Assembly (NCBI GenBank): GCA_958413765.1
Contig: CATYVH010000013.1
Span: 1 to 46,486 of the forward strand
Length of the DNA: 46,486 bases
Direction: 5' to 3'
Source of the DNA: an uncultured Collinsella sp.
Lineage (GTDB): Bacteria; Actinomycetota; Coriobacteriia; Coriobacteriales; Coriobacteriaceae
The notes under the pieces are model-generated. The model did not search any database. It was given only the letters and a program-made list of their open reading frames with translations, and was not told the DNA's origin. A program made the translations under genes and the position numbers. Shown in pieces: positions 40,177 to 46,486 of this stretch; the first letter of the stretch is position 1; every line of letters starts with the position of its first letter.

Positions 40177-40761
40177 ATGGATATCAAGGTTTCTGGACGC
40201 AAGACGACGGTAACCGATGCTCTGCGTGCGCATGTGGATGAGAAGATCGGCGAGGCGCTCAAGGTTTTCGATATCGAGCCCATGACGGTCGACGTTGTAC
40301 TTCGCTATGAGAAGAACCCCTCGAACCCCAACCCGGCAATCGTCGAGGTTACGGTTCGTGCCCGCGGTTCGGTGATTCGCGTTGCCGAGCACGGTGCAGA
40401 TATGTACGCCGCCATCGACCTCTCCGCCGATAAGGTCACCCGCCAGCTGCGTAAGTTCAAGACCAAGGTCGTGGACAACCGCCAGGGCGGTGCCAGCGCC
40501 GCGGATGTCGCGCCGGTCGAGCGCGTCGAGGATCTGGCCGACCTGCTGCTGCCCGAGGAGGAGGACGACCTGCTCGTCCGCGAGAAGGTTATCGACGTCA
40601 CCCCGATGACTGAGGAGCAGGCGCTGGTGCAGACCGATCTGCTGGGCCACGACTTCTACGTGTTCGAGAACGCGACGACCGGTCTCATCAATGTGGTGTA
40701 TCACCGTAAGAATGGTGGATATGGCATCATCAAGCCCCGCATCGAAACACTTGACGAGTAA
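40177..40761 (+). CDS. hpf: Ribosome hibernation promoting factor, long form
   Basis: Binds the decoding site of idle 30S subunits and, through its C-terminal domain, dimerises ribosomes to 100S particles in stationary phase. 194 aa, the long form. The N-terminal domain has MDIKVSGRKTTVTDALRAHV and the C-terminal part has DLLGHDFYVFENATTGLINV, GGYGIIKP as usual. The linker is acidic (PEEEDDLLV). TTGGAG precedes the ATG by 6 nt. An in-frame upstream ATG at 40117 lacks such a site. Followed by a strong terminator. Confidence 0.95.
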   Translation: MDIKVSGRKTTVTDALRAHVDEKIGEALKVFDIEPMTVDVVLRYEKNPSNPNPAIVEVTVRARGSVIRVAEHGADMYAAIDLSADKVTRQLRKFKTKVVDNRQGGASAADVAPVERVEDLADLLLPEEEDDLLVREKVIDVTPMTEEQALVQTDLLGHDFYVFENATTGLINVVYHRKNGGYGIIKPRIETLDE

Positions 40762-40790
40762 AATACGTTAACTTGCATGAGTTAACGGTT

Positions 40791-40822
40791 GGCGGCCATC
40801 CCATGCGGGTGGCCGCCTTTTT
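40791..40822 (+). terminator. Rho-independent terminator of hpf
   Basis: GGCGGCCA (40791-40798) and TGGCCGCC (40810-40817) with T5 after. It ends 5 nt before the Shine-Dalgarno of the DegV gene, so the next gene needs its own promoter or readthrough. Confidence 0.92.
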
Positions 40823-40840
40823 ACGTAAGGAGTCGCTTTG

Positions 40841-41794
40841 ATGGACAAGGCCGCATCCGCTGGTCATTCGGACCGTTGCCGCATCGTCGTCGATACCTGC
40901 TGCGACTTTAGCCCCGAGGTCGCCGCGAACCTCGATGTCGATATCTTGGGTTTCCCCTTCATTATCGATGGCGAGGAGCGCACGGATGACATCTGGTCGA
41001 GCATCACACCCAAGGAGTTTTACGATCGCATGCGCGCCGGTGCCCGCGTGTCCACCTCGGCTGTGTCGCTCGGTCGCTATATCGAGTTCTTTACCGAGTG
41101 CGCCAAAGAGGGCACGCCCACGGTCTACCTGTGCTTTACCTCGGCGCTGTCGTCGAGCTACAACTCCGCGTGCCAGGCGGCGGACGCCGTGCGTGCCGAG
41201 TATCCCAACTTTGAGCTGTACGTGGTCGACAACGCTCTGCCCTGCGCGACCGGCGCGCTCTTGGCGCTCGAGGCCGTGCGCCAGCGTTCGGCGGGACTGA
41301 CCGCCAAGCAGCTGGTCGACTGGGCAAACGAGGCCAAGACCTATGTCCACGGTTACTTTACGCTCGAGAGCTTTGACGCGCTGGCTGCCGGCGGCCGCAT
41401 TCCGCCCGCGGCGGCACAGCTCACGGCAAAGCTCGACGTCAAACCCGAGCTGTCCTACGACCTGGCCGGCTCGCTGTCGCTGATCGGCGTCAACCGCGGT
41501 CGCAAGAAGGCGCTCAAGTCCATTCTCAAGTCGTTCCGCGAGAACTATGTGCCCGATCGCACCATGCCCATCGCCATTATGACGGCCGATGCCGAAAAGG
41601 ACGGCGACTGGCTCGAAGCCGCCATCCGCAAGGAGGAGGGTTGCGCCGACGTCACGATCATTCGCAGCTCCGTGGGTCCCACCATTGGCTCGCACGTGGG
41701 CCCCGGCATGGTGGCCTGCGCGTTTTGGGGTAAGAACCGCGCCGACAGGGCGTCGCTTTCCGACCGCATCGCCCGCCGCGTGCGCGGTCAGTAG
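40841..41794 (+). CDS. DegV family fatty-acid binding protein
   Basis: 317-aa EDD-fold protein, a FakB relative that would present fatty acids to the kinase FakA. Family marks: IVVDTCCDFSPEVA (near the ligand-binding DSxxD-type start), GARVSTSAVSLGRYIEFF, YLCFTSALSSSYNSA with the fatty-acid carboxylate-binding Thr/Ser, VHGYFTLESFDALAAGGRI, and IIRSSVGPTIGSHVGPGMV with the conserved His. AAGGAG precedes ATG by 8 nt (the TTG 3 nt upstream is less likely). No fakA neighbour. Somewhat longer than the ~280-aa norm. Confidence 0.92.
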   Translation: MDKAASAGHSDRCRIVVDTCCDFSPEVAANLDVDILGFPFIIDGEERTDDIWSSITPKEFYDRMRAGARVSTSAVSLGRYIEFFTECAKEGTPTVYLCFTSALSSSYNSACQAADAVRAEYPNFELYVVDNALPCATGALLALEAVRQRSAGLTAKQLVDWANEAKTYVHGYFTLESFDALAAGGRIPPAAAQLTAKLDVKPELSYDLAGSLSLIGVNRGRKKALKSILKSFRENYVPDRTMPIAIMTADAEKDGDWLEAAIRKEEGCADVTIIRSSVGPTIGSHVGPGMVACAFWGKNRADRASLSDRIARRVRGQ

Positions 41795-41892
41795 GCAAGT
41801 AACGCGGCCGTAATCGATCCCAACTCACAGCCCAAACGCTGGCACCGAGTATTCAACCTGGTAACAACACCCAACCCAAAAGGAAAGGTTTC

Positions 41893-42972
41893 ATGGCAAA
41901 CAAGCTCTCCGTCGCATTCATCGGCACCGGAATCATGGGTGCCCCCATCGCCGGCCACATTCTGGACGCTGGCTATCCCGTCACGGTCAACAACCGCACC
42001 AAGTCCAAGGCTGCAGCGCTCGTTGAGCGCGGTGCCGTCTGGGCCGATACGCCGGCAGATGCCGCGGCGAACGCCGACGTCGTCTTTACCATGGTGGGTT
42101 ATCCCTCCGAGGTCGAGGAGCTCTACCTGGCGGGCGACGGTCTGCTCGCGTGCACTAAGCCCGGTGCGGTCCTGATCGACCTCACCACGAGCTCGCCCGA
42201 GCTGGCGCGCGACATTGCCGAGGCCGCCCAGGTCACGGGCCGCATGGCGTTTGACTGCCCCGTCACCGGCGGCGAGTCGGGTGCTATCGCCGGCACGCTT
42301 ACGGCTATCGTGGGCGCCACCGAGAACGACATTGCCCCGGTCCGCGATATCCTTTCCACCTTTGCGGCCAACATCTGCTGCTTCGACGGCTCCGGCAAGG
42401 GCCAGGCTGCCAAGCTCGCCAACCAGGTGTCGCTGGGCGCCTGCATGGTCGGCATGGCAGACGCCATGGCATTTGCCGAGCTGAGCGGCCTCGATCTGGA
42501 GAAGACCCGCCAGATGATCCTGGGCGGTACCGGCAAGTCCGGCGCCATGGAGAGCCTGGCTCCCAAGGCGCTCGACGGCGACTACAAGCCCGGCTTTATG
42601 GTCGAGCACTTCATTAAGGACCTGCGCTTGGCGCTCGCCTATGCCGACGACCGCGAGCTTGCGCTGCCCGGCGCCGACGTGGCCTTTACGCTCTATGACA
42701 TGCTCGACGCCATCGGCGGCGCCAAGCTGGGTACTCAGGCCATCACGGTCCTCTATAAGGAGGAGGCCGACGCCATCGCCGCCGGTCTGGACTGGTCGCA
42801 GTATCGTCCCGATGAGCATGGTGCTCACGAGGAAGGCTGCGGTTGCGGCGAACATGGCGACGATCACGAATGCGGTTGTGGCCACCACCATGGCGAGGAC
42901 CACGAGTGCTGCGGCGGCCACGGCCATGACGACGGCCACGAGTGCTGCTGCGGCCACCATCACGGGGAGTAG
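41893..42972 (+). CDS. 3-hydroxyisobutyrate dehydrogenase family protein with His/Cys-rich tail
   Basis: NAD(P)-dependent oxidoreductase of the beta-hydroxyacid dehydrogenase family, 359 aa. Dinucleotide fold IGTGIMGAPIAGHI (10-23). Substrate motif DCPVTGGESGAIAGTL, and the catalytic lysine K174 in GQAAKLANQV (N177). These 306 residues match the normal family length (~290-300). The last 53 residues (307-359, bases 42811-42969) contain 14 His and 9 Cys in repeats like HECGCGHHHGE and HECCCGHHHGE, an obvious metal-binding tail, as in nickel-storage tails of HypB and SlyD. Substrate unknown (3-hydroxyisobutyrate, tartronate semialdehyde or similar). AAAGGAAAGG precedes the ATG. The next gene starts 5 nt after the stop. 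Confidence 0.9.
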   Translation: MANKLSVAFIGTGIMGAPIAGHILDAGYPVTVNNRTKSKAAALVERGAVWADTPADAAANADVVFTMVGYPSEVEELYLAGDGLLACTKPGAVLIDLTTSSPELARDIAEAAQVTGRMAFDCPVTGGESGAIAGTLTAIVGATENDIAPVRDILSTFAANICCFDGSGKGQAAKLANQVSLGACMVGMADAMAFAELSGLDLEKTRQMILGGTGKSGAMESLAPKALDGDYKPGFMVEHFIKDLRLALAYADDRELALPGADVAFTLYDMLDAIGGAKLGTQAITVLYKEEADAIAAGLDWSQYRPDEHGAHEEGCGCGEHGDDHECGCGHHHGEDHECCGGHGHDDGHECCCGHHHGE

Positions 42973-42977
42973 CGCCC

Positions 42978-43406
42978 ATGAGCTGGACGTTCGTGGTGCT
43001 TGCGCTGGTGCTCTTTCTCTTTGCGATCTACATCGGCTTTCTGTGCGGCCAGTGGGCGTGCGAAAAGCGTGTCATCACCAAGCGCGACTACTGGATTGCC
43101 AACTTTGCAGGAGCGGCGGCAGTCGTCCTGCTGACCTGGGTGTTCTCGCTGTTCCCGCTGGTGCAGTTTGCGCCGATCGGCTGGCTCGGTGGCTTTATCG
43201 CCGGCCTTAAGATGAGCTTTGGCGAGTCCGTCGGTCCGTGGCGCAAGCACGACGAGGTCTTTAACGTCAACAAGGCTCATCGAGCCGCCGCCGACGCGGG
43301 CGATGCCGAGGAACGCCGCCGTGCACGTCGCAATGGCGCGGCCGACCGACAGCTCATCTCGGTCACCGATGACAGCAAGGGTGCTGGCAAGCACGCCAAG
43401 AAATAA
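42978..43406 (+). CDS. Small membrane protein, unknown
   Basis: 142-aa protein with two or three membrane helices (about 4-24, 41-60 and 66-82) and a basic then polar C-terminal tail (EERRRARRNGAADRQ). An amphipathic loop (CEKRVITKRDYW) lies between the first two. No family recognised. GGGGAG stands 8 nt before ATG, inside the tail codons of the previous gene. Sits in the same run as the dehydrogenase and the alpha-solenoid protein (gaps of 5 and 15 nt). Confidence 0.8.
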   Translation: MSWTFVVLALVLFLFAIYIGFLCGQWACEKRVITKRDYWIANFAGAAAVVLLTWVFSLFPLVQFAPIGWLGGFIAGLKMSFGESVGPWRKHDEVFNVNKAHRAAADAGDAEERRRARRNGAADRQLISVTDDSKGAGKHAKK

Positions 43407-43421
43407 AAAGAAGAGGTAACT

Positions 43422-44120
43422 ATGGCAGAAAACAAAGACGAACAGCTCACCGACGAGGAGCTGGCACAGCTCCAGCTGGCAGAGGAGAACGAGAGCGCCG
43501 TCGATCGACTGGTCCAGGAGCTCGGCTGCCCCACGCGCCGCATCCGCCAGTTTGCCGCCCGCGTGCTGCACCTGCTTGCCGAGCGCGATCCGCAGCGCGT
43601 CGAGCCCTGCGTACCCGCGCTGATCGAGGCGCTCGACCGCCCCGAGGCGCAGACCCGCTGGGAGGCCCTCGATGCCCTGACGGCGCTCGCCACCACCTGC
43701 CCCGAGCAGCTGGGCGATGCCTTTGAGGGCGCCGAGACCGCACTGTTCGACGAGATCTCCTCCACGCTGCGCTATGCCGCCTTCCGCCTGCTGTGCGTGT
43801 GGGGCGCCACGAGTGTCGAGCGTTCGCGCGAGGCTTGGCCCATCCTGGACGAGGCCATCCAGTGCTACCACGGCGACCTTGAGTATCGCGATATGCTCGG
43901 TTGCCTGTACGAGTTTTGCCAGGGCGAGATTGACGCCGAGGTTGCCGAGAAGCTTGCGCTGCGCCTTAAGTTCGATGCCGAGAACGGCAAGGGCAGCTAT
44001 CTCAAGGCGCGTTCGAGCGAGATTTGCGAAATGCTTGTTAAACGTTTTGGCCTGGATCTCTCCAAAAAGAAGAAGCGTGCTAGCGTTAAAAAATCTGACG
44101 ACGCCGAAGACGAGGAGTAA
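43422..44120 (+). CDS. HEAT-repeat-like alpha-solenoid protein
   Basis: 232-aa soluble protein, I do not recognise a named family. Helical pairs typical of HEAT repeats: RQFAARVLHLLAERDPQRVE, CVPALIEALDRPEAQTRWEA, LDALTALATTCPEQLGDAFE, RYAAFRLLCVWGATSVERS. The N terminus is acidic, the C terminus Lys-rich (SKKKKRASVKK). Such proteins serve as protein-binding scaffolds. AAGAGG precedes the ATG. Isocitrate dehydrogenase follows after 6 nt, so it is part of that transcript. Confidence 0.75.
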   Translation: MAENKDEQLTDEELAQLQLAEENESAVDRLVQELGCPTRRIRQFAARVLHLLAERDPQRVEPCVPALIEALDRPEAQTRWEALDALTALATTCPEQLGDAFEGAETALFDEISSTLRYAAFRLLCVWGATSVERSREAWPILDEAIQCYHGDLEYRDMLGCLYEFCQGEIDAEVAEKLALRLKFDAENGKGSYLKARSSEICEMLVKRFGLDLSKKKKRASVKKSDDAEDEE

Positions 44121-44126
44121 CAGATT

Positions 44127-45212
44127 ATGGCGCACGATGTAGTCCTGATTCCCGGTGACGGCATCGGTCCCGAGATTACGCAGGCCATGCGCCGCGTGGT
44201 CGAGGCCACCGGTGTCCAGATCAACTGGAACGTCCAGGAGGCCGGTGCCGGCGTCATGGACGAGTTTGGCACGCCGCTGCCCCAACATGTGCTCGATGCG
44301 GTCGCCGAGACCAAGGTTGCCATCAAGGGCCCCATCACCACGCCGGTCGGCACGGGCTTCCGCAGCGTTAACGTCGCCCTGCGCAAGCACTTCGACCTGT
44401 ACGCCTGCGTGCGCCCCTGCCTGTCGCAGCCGGGCGACGGCTCGCGCTTCCGCGACGTCGACCTGGTCATCGTGCGCGAGAACACCGAGGACCTCTACGC
44501 CGGCATCGAGTTCGATGAGGGCGCTGCCGAGGTCGAGGAGCTCTCGCAGCTTGTCGAGCGTTCGGGCCAAAAGACCTTCGCCGCCGATTCCGCGATCTCG
44601 ATCAAGCCGATTTCCATCGCCAAGAGCCGCCGCATTGTGGAGTATGCCTTTGAGTATGCCCGCCGCTGCGGCCGCAAAAAGGTGACGGCCGTGCATAAGG
44701 CCAACATCATGAAGGCGACCGACGGCCTGTTCCTGCGCGTGGCGCGCGAGGTGGCCTCCAACTATCCCGATATCGAGTTCAACGACAAGATCGTCGACGC
44801 CACCTGCATGGGCCTGGTCCAGAACCCCAACGACTTCGATGTCTTGGTACTGCCCAACCTGTACGGCGACATCGTGAGCGACCTGTGCGCCGGCCTGGTG
44901 GGCGGCTTGGGCATGGCCCCCGGCTCCAATATCGGTGCCGACTGCGCCATCTTTGAGGCTACGCACGGCTCCGCGCCCGATATCGCTGGCCAGGATATCG
45001 CCAACCCCACGGCCGAGATCCTCTCTGCTGCGATGATGCTCGATCACCTGGGCGAGAACGACGCTGCCAATCGCATTCGTGCCGCCGTGTCCGTCACGCT
45101 CGACGAGGGCAAGCAGGTTACCGGTGACGTGCGTCGTGCCCAGACCGGCTCCGTCGAGGGGGCCGTGGGCACGCAGGCCTTTGCCGATGCCGTTATCGCG
45201 CACCTGGCCTAA
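44127..45212 (+). CDS. icd: NAD-dependent isocitrate dehydrogenase family protein
   Basis: Decarboxylating dehydrogenase of the isocitrate/isopropylmalate family, 361 aa. Substrate site TPVGTGFRSVNVALRKHFDL includes S80, N82 and R86 as in isocitrate rather than isopropylmalate enzymes. KANIMKATDGLFL and the metal aspartates in NLYGDIVSDLCAGLVGG are conserved. The cofactor loop HGSAPDIAGQDIANPTAEI is the NAD form (NADP enzymes read GTAPKYAG). Homoisocitrate or 3-isopropylmalate dehydrogenase is less likely. It sits last in the run from 41893. It would supply 2-oxoglutarate for glutamate in a partial TCA pathway. Confidence 0.88.
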   Translation: MAHDVVLIPGDGIGPEITQAMRRVVEATGVQINWNVQEAGAGVMDEFGTPLPQHVLDAVAETKVAIKGPITTPVGTGFRSVNVALRKHFDLYACVRPCLSQPGDGSRFRDVDLVIVRENTEDLYAGIEFDEGAAEVEELSQLVERSGQKTFAADSAISIKPISIAKSRRIVEYAFEYARRCGRKKVTAVHKANIMKATDGLFLRVAREVASNYPDIEFNDKIVDATCMGLVQNPNDFDVLVLPNLYGDIVSDLCAGLVGGLGMAPGSNIGADCAIFEATHGSAPDIAGQDIANPTAEILSAAMMLDHLGENDAANRIRAAVSVTLDEGKQVTGDVRRAQTGSVEGAVGTQAFADAVIAHLA

Positions 45213-45270
45213 GGTAAGCACGCTGCAAACGCCTAAATAGTACTTAAGTGTTTGCGTATAACCTAAGAAT

Positions 45271-45301
45271 GAATACGCCCGGCGCTCCGTCGGGCGTATT
45301 C
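45271..45301 (+). terminator. Hairpin after icd
   Basis: GAATACGCCCG (45271-45281) and CGGGCGTATTC (45291-45301) form a perfect 11-bp stem, 9-nt loop. Only TATTG follows, so it is a weak terminator or an attenuator ahead of the next gene, whose ATG is 38 nt on. Confidence 0.7.
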
Positions 45302-45339
45302 TATTGAGGACTATGTTTCCTAACAAGGAGTAACTTACT

Positions 45340-46425
45340 ATGGGTCTGATTCAAAAGAAGGACGAGAAGGACGAGATCGACGGTATCCAGATCATCGAGC
45401 GCGGCGAAGGCCCCGACGGTGACGAGGACGAGAAGATCGACCTGGTCGCCGGCACGTCTGCCGAGCACATTGCCGCCGGCACGACGGCCGAGGAGGAGGA
45501 TGCTCGCCTGGAGGCAAAGATCGCCGCGGACGCCGCCGACGAGAACCTTATGCCTGAGGAGCAGGACGAGGACGACGACTCCGACGCGGACGACCGCGCA
45601 TCCAAGCACAAGAAGACGATGATTGCCGCCTTTGTGGTCGCCGTCGTGATCGCTGCCGTGGTCGGCTTCTTTATCGGCAACGGTGGTTTTGGCGGCAAGG
45701 GCGTCGGCTCGGCGACCCTGACCGAGGACCAGCTCGATTCGACCGTGGCAAGCTATAGCTACAACGGCAAGAAGAGCGACATCACCGCGCGTGAGGCCAT
45801 CGAGAGCCAGTACAGCCTCGACACCGTCAAGGATAGCGATGGCAACTACACCGCTCCTTCTGCTGACGTCATCCTGTCCTACGTGCGCAATCAGATTCTG
45901 CTGGACGCTGCCGAGGACGAGGGCATTACCGTTTCTTCCAAGGAAATGAAGCAGTACGCCGAGGATTCCATCGGCACTTCGGACTACAAGACCATGGCCA
46001 CGCAGTACGGCGTGTCCAAGGACCAGGCCAAGCAGATCGTCCGTCAGTCCGCGACGCTGCAAAAGCTCTACAAGAAGAAGGTGGGCGATAGCTCTGCAAG
46101 CATGCCGACCGCCCCGACCGAGCCTGCTGACGGCAACGAGGAGACCGCGAGCAAGGACTACGCCGACTACATCATCAACCTTGTCGGCGATGAGTGGGAT
46201 AGCTCAAAGGGCACTTGGAAGGATGCCGACAGCACCTATGCCAAGGCCTTCGCTGACGATGCCTTTACGGCCGATAGCGCCACCTACAAGCAGGCCATGA
46301 CCGCCTATTACACCGCCTATCAGCAGTATTCCTCGCAGGCTTCGAGCGCCAGCTCCAAGTGGACCGAGTACGCTAACGGTCTCTACGCCAAGGCCAACAT
46401 CAGCATCTACGGTCTGTTTGCGTAA
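45340..46425 (+). CDS. Membrane-anchored SurA-like protein
   Basis: 361 aa. A cytoplasmic, strongly acidic N-terminal segment (about 1-90; EEQDEDDDSDADD) precedes one membrane helix (94-113, TMIAAFVVAVVIAAVVGFFI). The outer part resembles the N-terminal helical domain of SurA/PrsA chaperones: SADVILSYVRNQILLDAAED, GITVSSKEMKQYAEDS, QAKQIVRQSATLQKLYKKK. No parvulin domain is seen. The C-terminal third is Ser/Ala/Tyr-rich (YYTAYQQYSSQASSASSK). Probably a surface chaperone-like protein; function inferred. AAGGAG precedes the ATG. The 61 bases to the window end hold nothing recognisable. Confidence 0.7.
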   Translation: MGLIQKKDEKDEIDGIQIIERGEGPDGDEDEKIDLVAGTSAEHIAAGTTAEEEDARLEAKIAADAADENLMPEEQDEDDDSDADDRASKHKKTMIAAFVVAVVIAAVVGFFIGNGGFGGKGVGSATLTEDQLDSTVASYSYNGKKSDITAREAIESQYSLDTVKDSDGNYTAPSADVILSYVRNQILLDAAEDEGITVSSKEMKQYAEDSIGTSDYKTMATQYGVSKDQAKQIVRQSATLQKLYKKKVGDSSASMPTAPTEPADGNEETASKDYADYIINLVGDEWDSSKGTWKDADSTYAKAFADDAFTADSATYKQAMTAYYTAYQQYSSQASSASSKWTEYANGLYAKANISIYGLFA

Positions 46426-46486
46426 AGATTGCCTGAGCTTACCGATCGCGTAGCCGAACTATCTGAATAAGCCCGCTAGAACGACG

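Noticed and set aside
42960..45326. 788-codon antisense frame opposite the isocitrate dehydrogenase run
   Set aside because: It crosses three confident genes and an intergenic hairpin, with no start signal.

Overview
The window looks like chromosomal DNA of a high-GC, Gram-positive gut actinobacterium of the Coriobacteriia, most likely Collinsella. This rests on the protein flavour (NAD-type isocitrate dehydrogenase, type Ic aspartate aminotransferase, archaeal-like topoisomerase, lactose-family PTS), strong Shine-Dalgarno sites and many short palindromic intergenic repeats. It is an inference: no rRNA or other phylogenetic marker is present, and no database was searched. No tRNA, rRNA, CRISPR array, phage or transposase gene was found.

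Layout. 1-145: 5' end of a glutamyl-Q-tRNA synthetase-like gene (minus). 659-3707: DUF2207 membrane protein and a GNAT acetyltransferase. 3984-6404: purH and an unknown protein. 6582-8306: a two-component system with an intramembrane-sensing type kinase. 8598-10265: universal stress protein and undecaprenyl-pyrophosphate phosphatase. 10622-13522: a long PcrA/UvrD helicase. 13907-14839: mannose-6-phosphate isomerase. 14913-20799: beta-glucoside/cellobiose locus with a divergent GntR regulator, 6-phospho-beta-glucosidase, PTS IIC, IIB, IIA and a ROK sugar kinase. 20959-23508: Mn-dependent pyrophosphatase and NhaA antiporter. 24286-25971: aspartate aminotransferase and STAS protein. 26124-28586: TatA/B, TatC, HypA, HypB. 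28641-32376: topoisomerase and a zinc-ribbon membrane protein. 32583-36995: tmk, holB, ricT-like gene and comF. 37007-38116: a DUF559/AbiEi-like protein. 38849-41794: solute-binding lipoprotein, long HPF and DegV. 41893-45212: a four-gene run of a His/Cys-tailed dehydrogenase, a small membrane protein, an alpha-solenoid protein and isocitrate dehydrogenase. 45340-46425: a membrane-anchored SurA-like protein.

How the genes work together. The best-defined unit is the sugar locus: PTS IIA/IIB/IIC import and phosphorylate a beta-glucoside, the GH1 enzyme cleaves the phosphorylated disaccharide, the ROK kinase can phosphorylate the free glucose released, and the GntR/UTRA protein probably senses a sugar phosphate. 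The Tat genes lie directly upstream of hypA-hypB, as expected if a nickel enzyme such as a hydrogenase is matured and exported elsewhere in the genome. tmk-holB-ricT keeps a gene order familiar from Firmicutes.

The least ordinary content is between the genes. A family of 219-230 bp AT-rich elements with 34-48 bp imperfect terminal inverted repeats occurs three times (2716-2944, 23593-23822, 38150-38368), each time in the same orientation and just downstream of a plus-strand stop codon. Several other palindromic families occur: the GGGACGTTCC-cored repeats, the GGCATGACC/GGTC hairpins, a 91-nt hairpin after the stress-protein gene, and a 95-nt hairpin in the beta-glucosidase leader. Among the proteins, the standouts are the dehydrogenase with a 53-residue tail holding 14 His and 9 Cys (41893-42972) and the DUF559-like protein (37007-38116).
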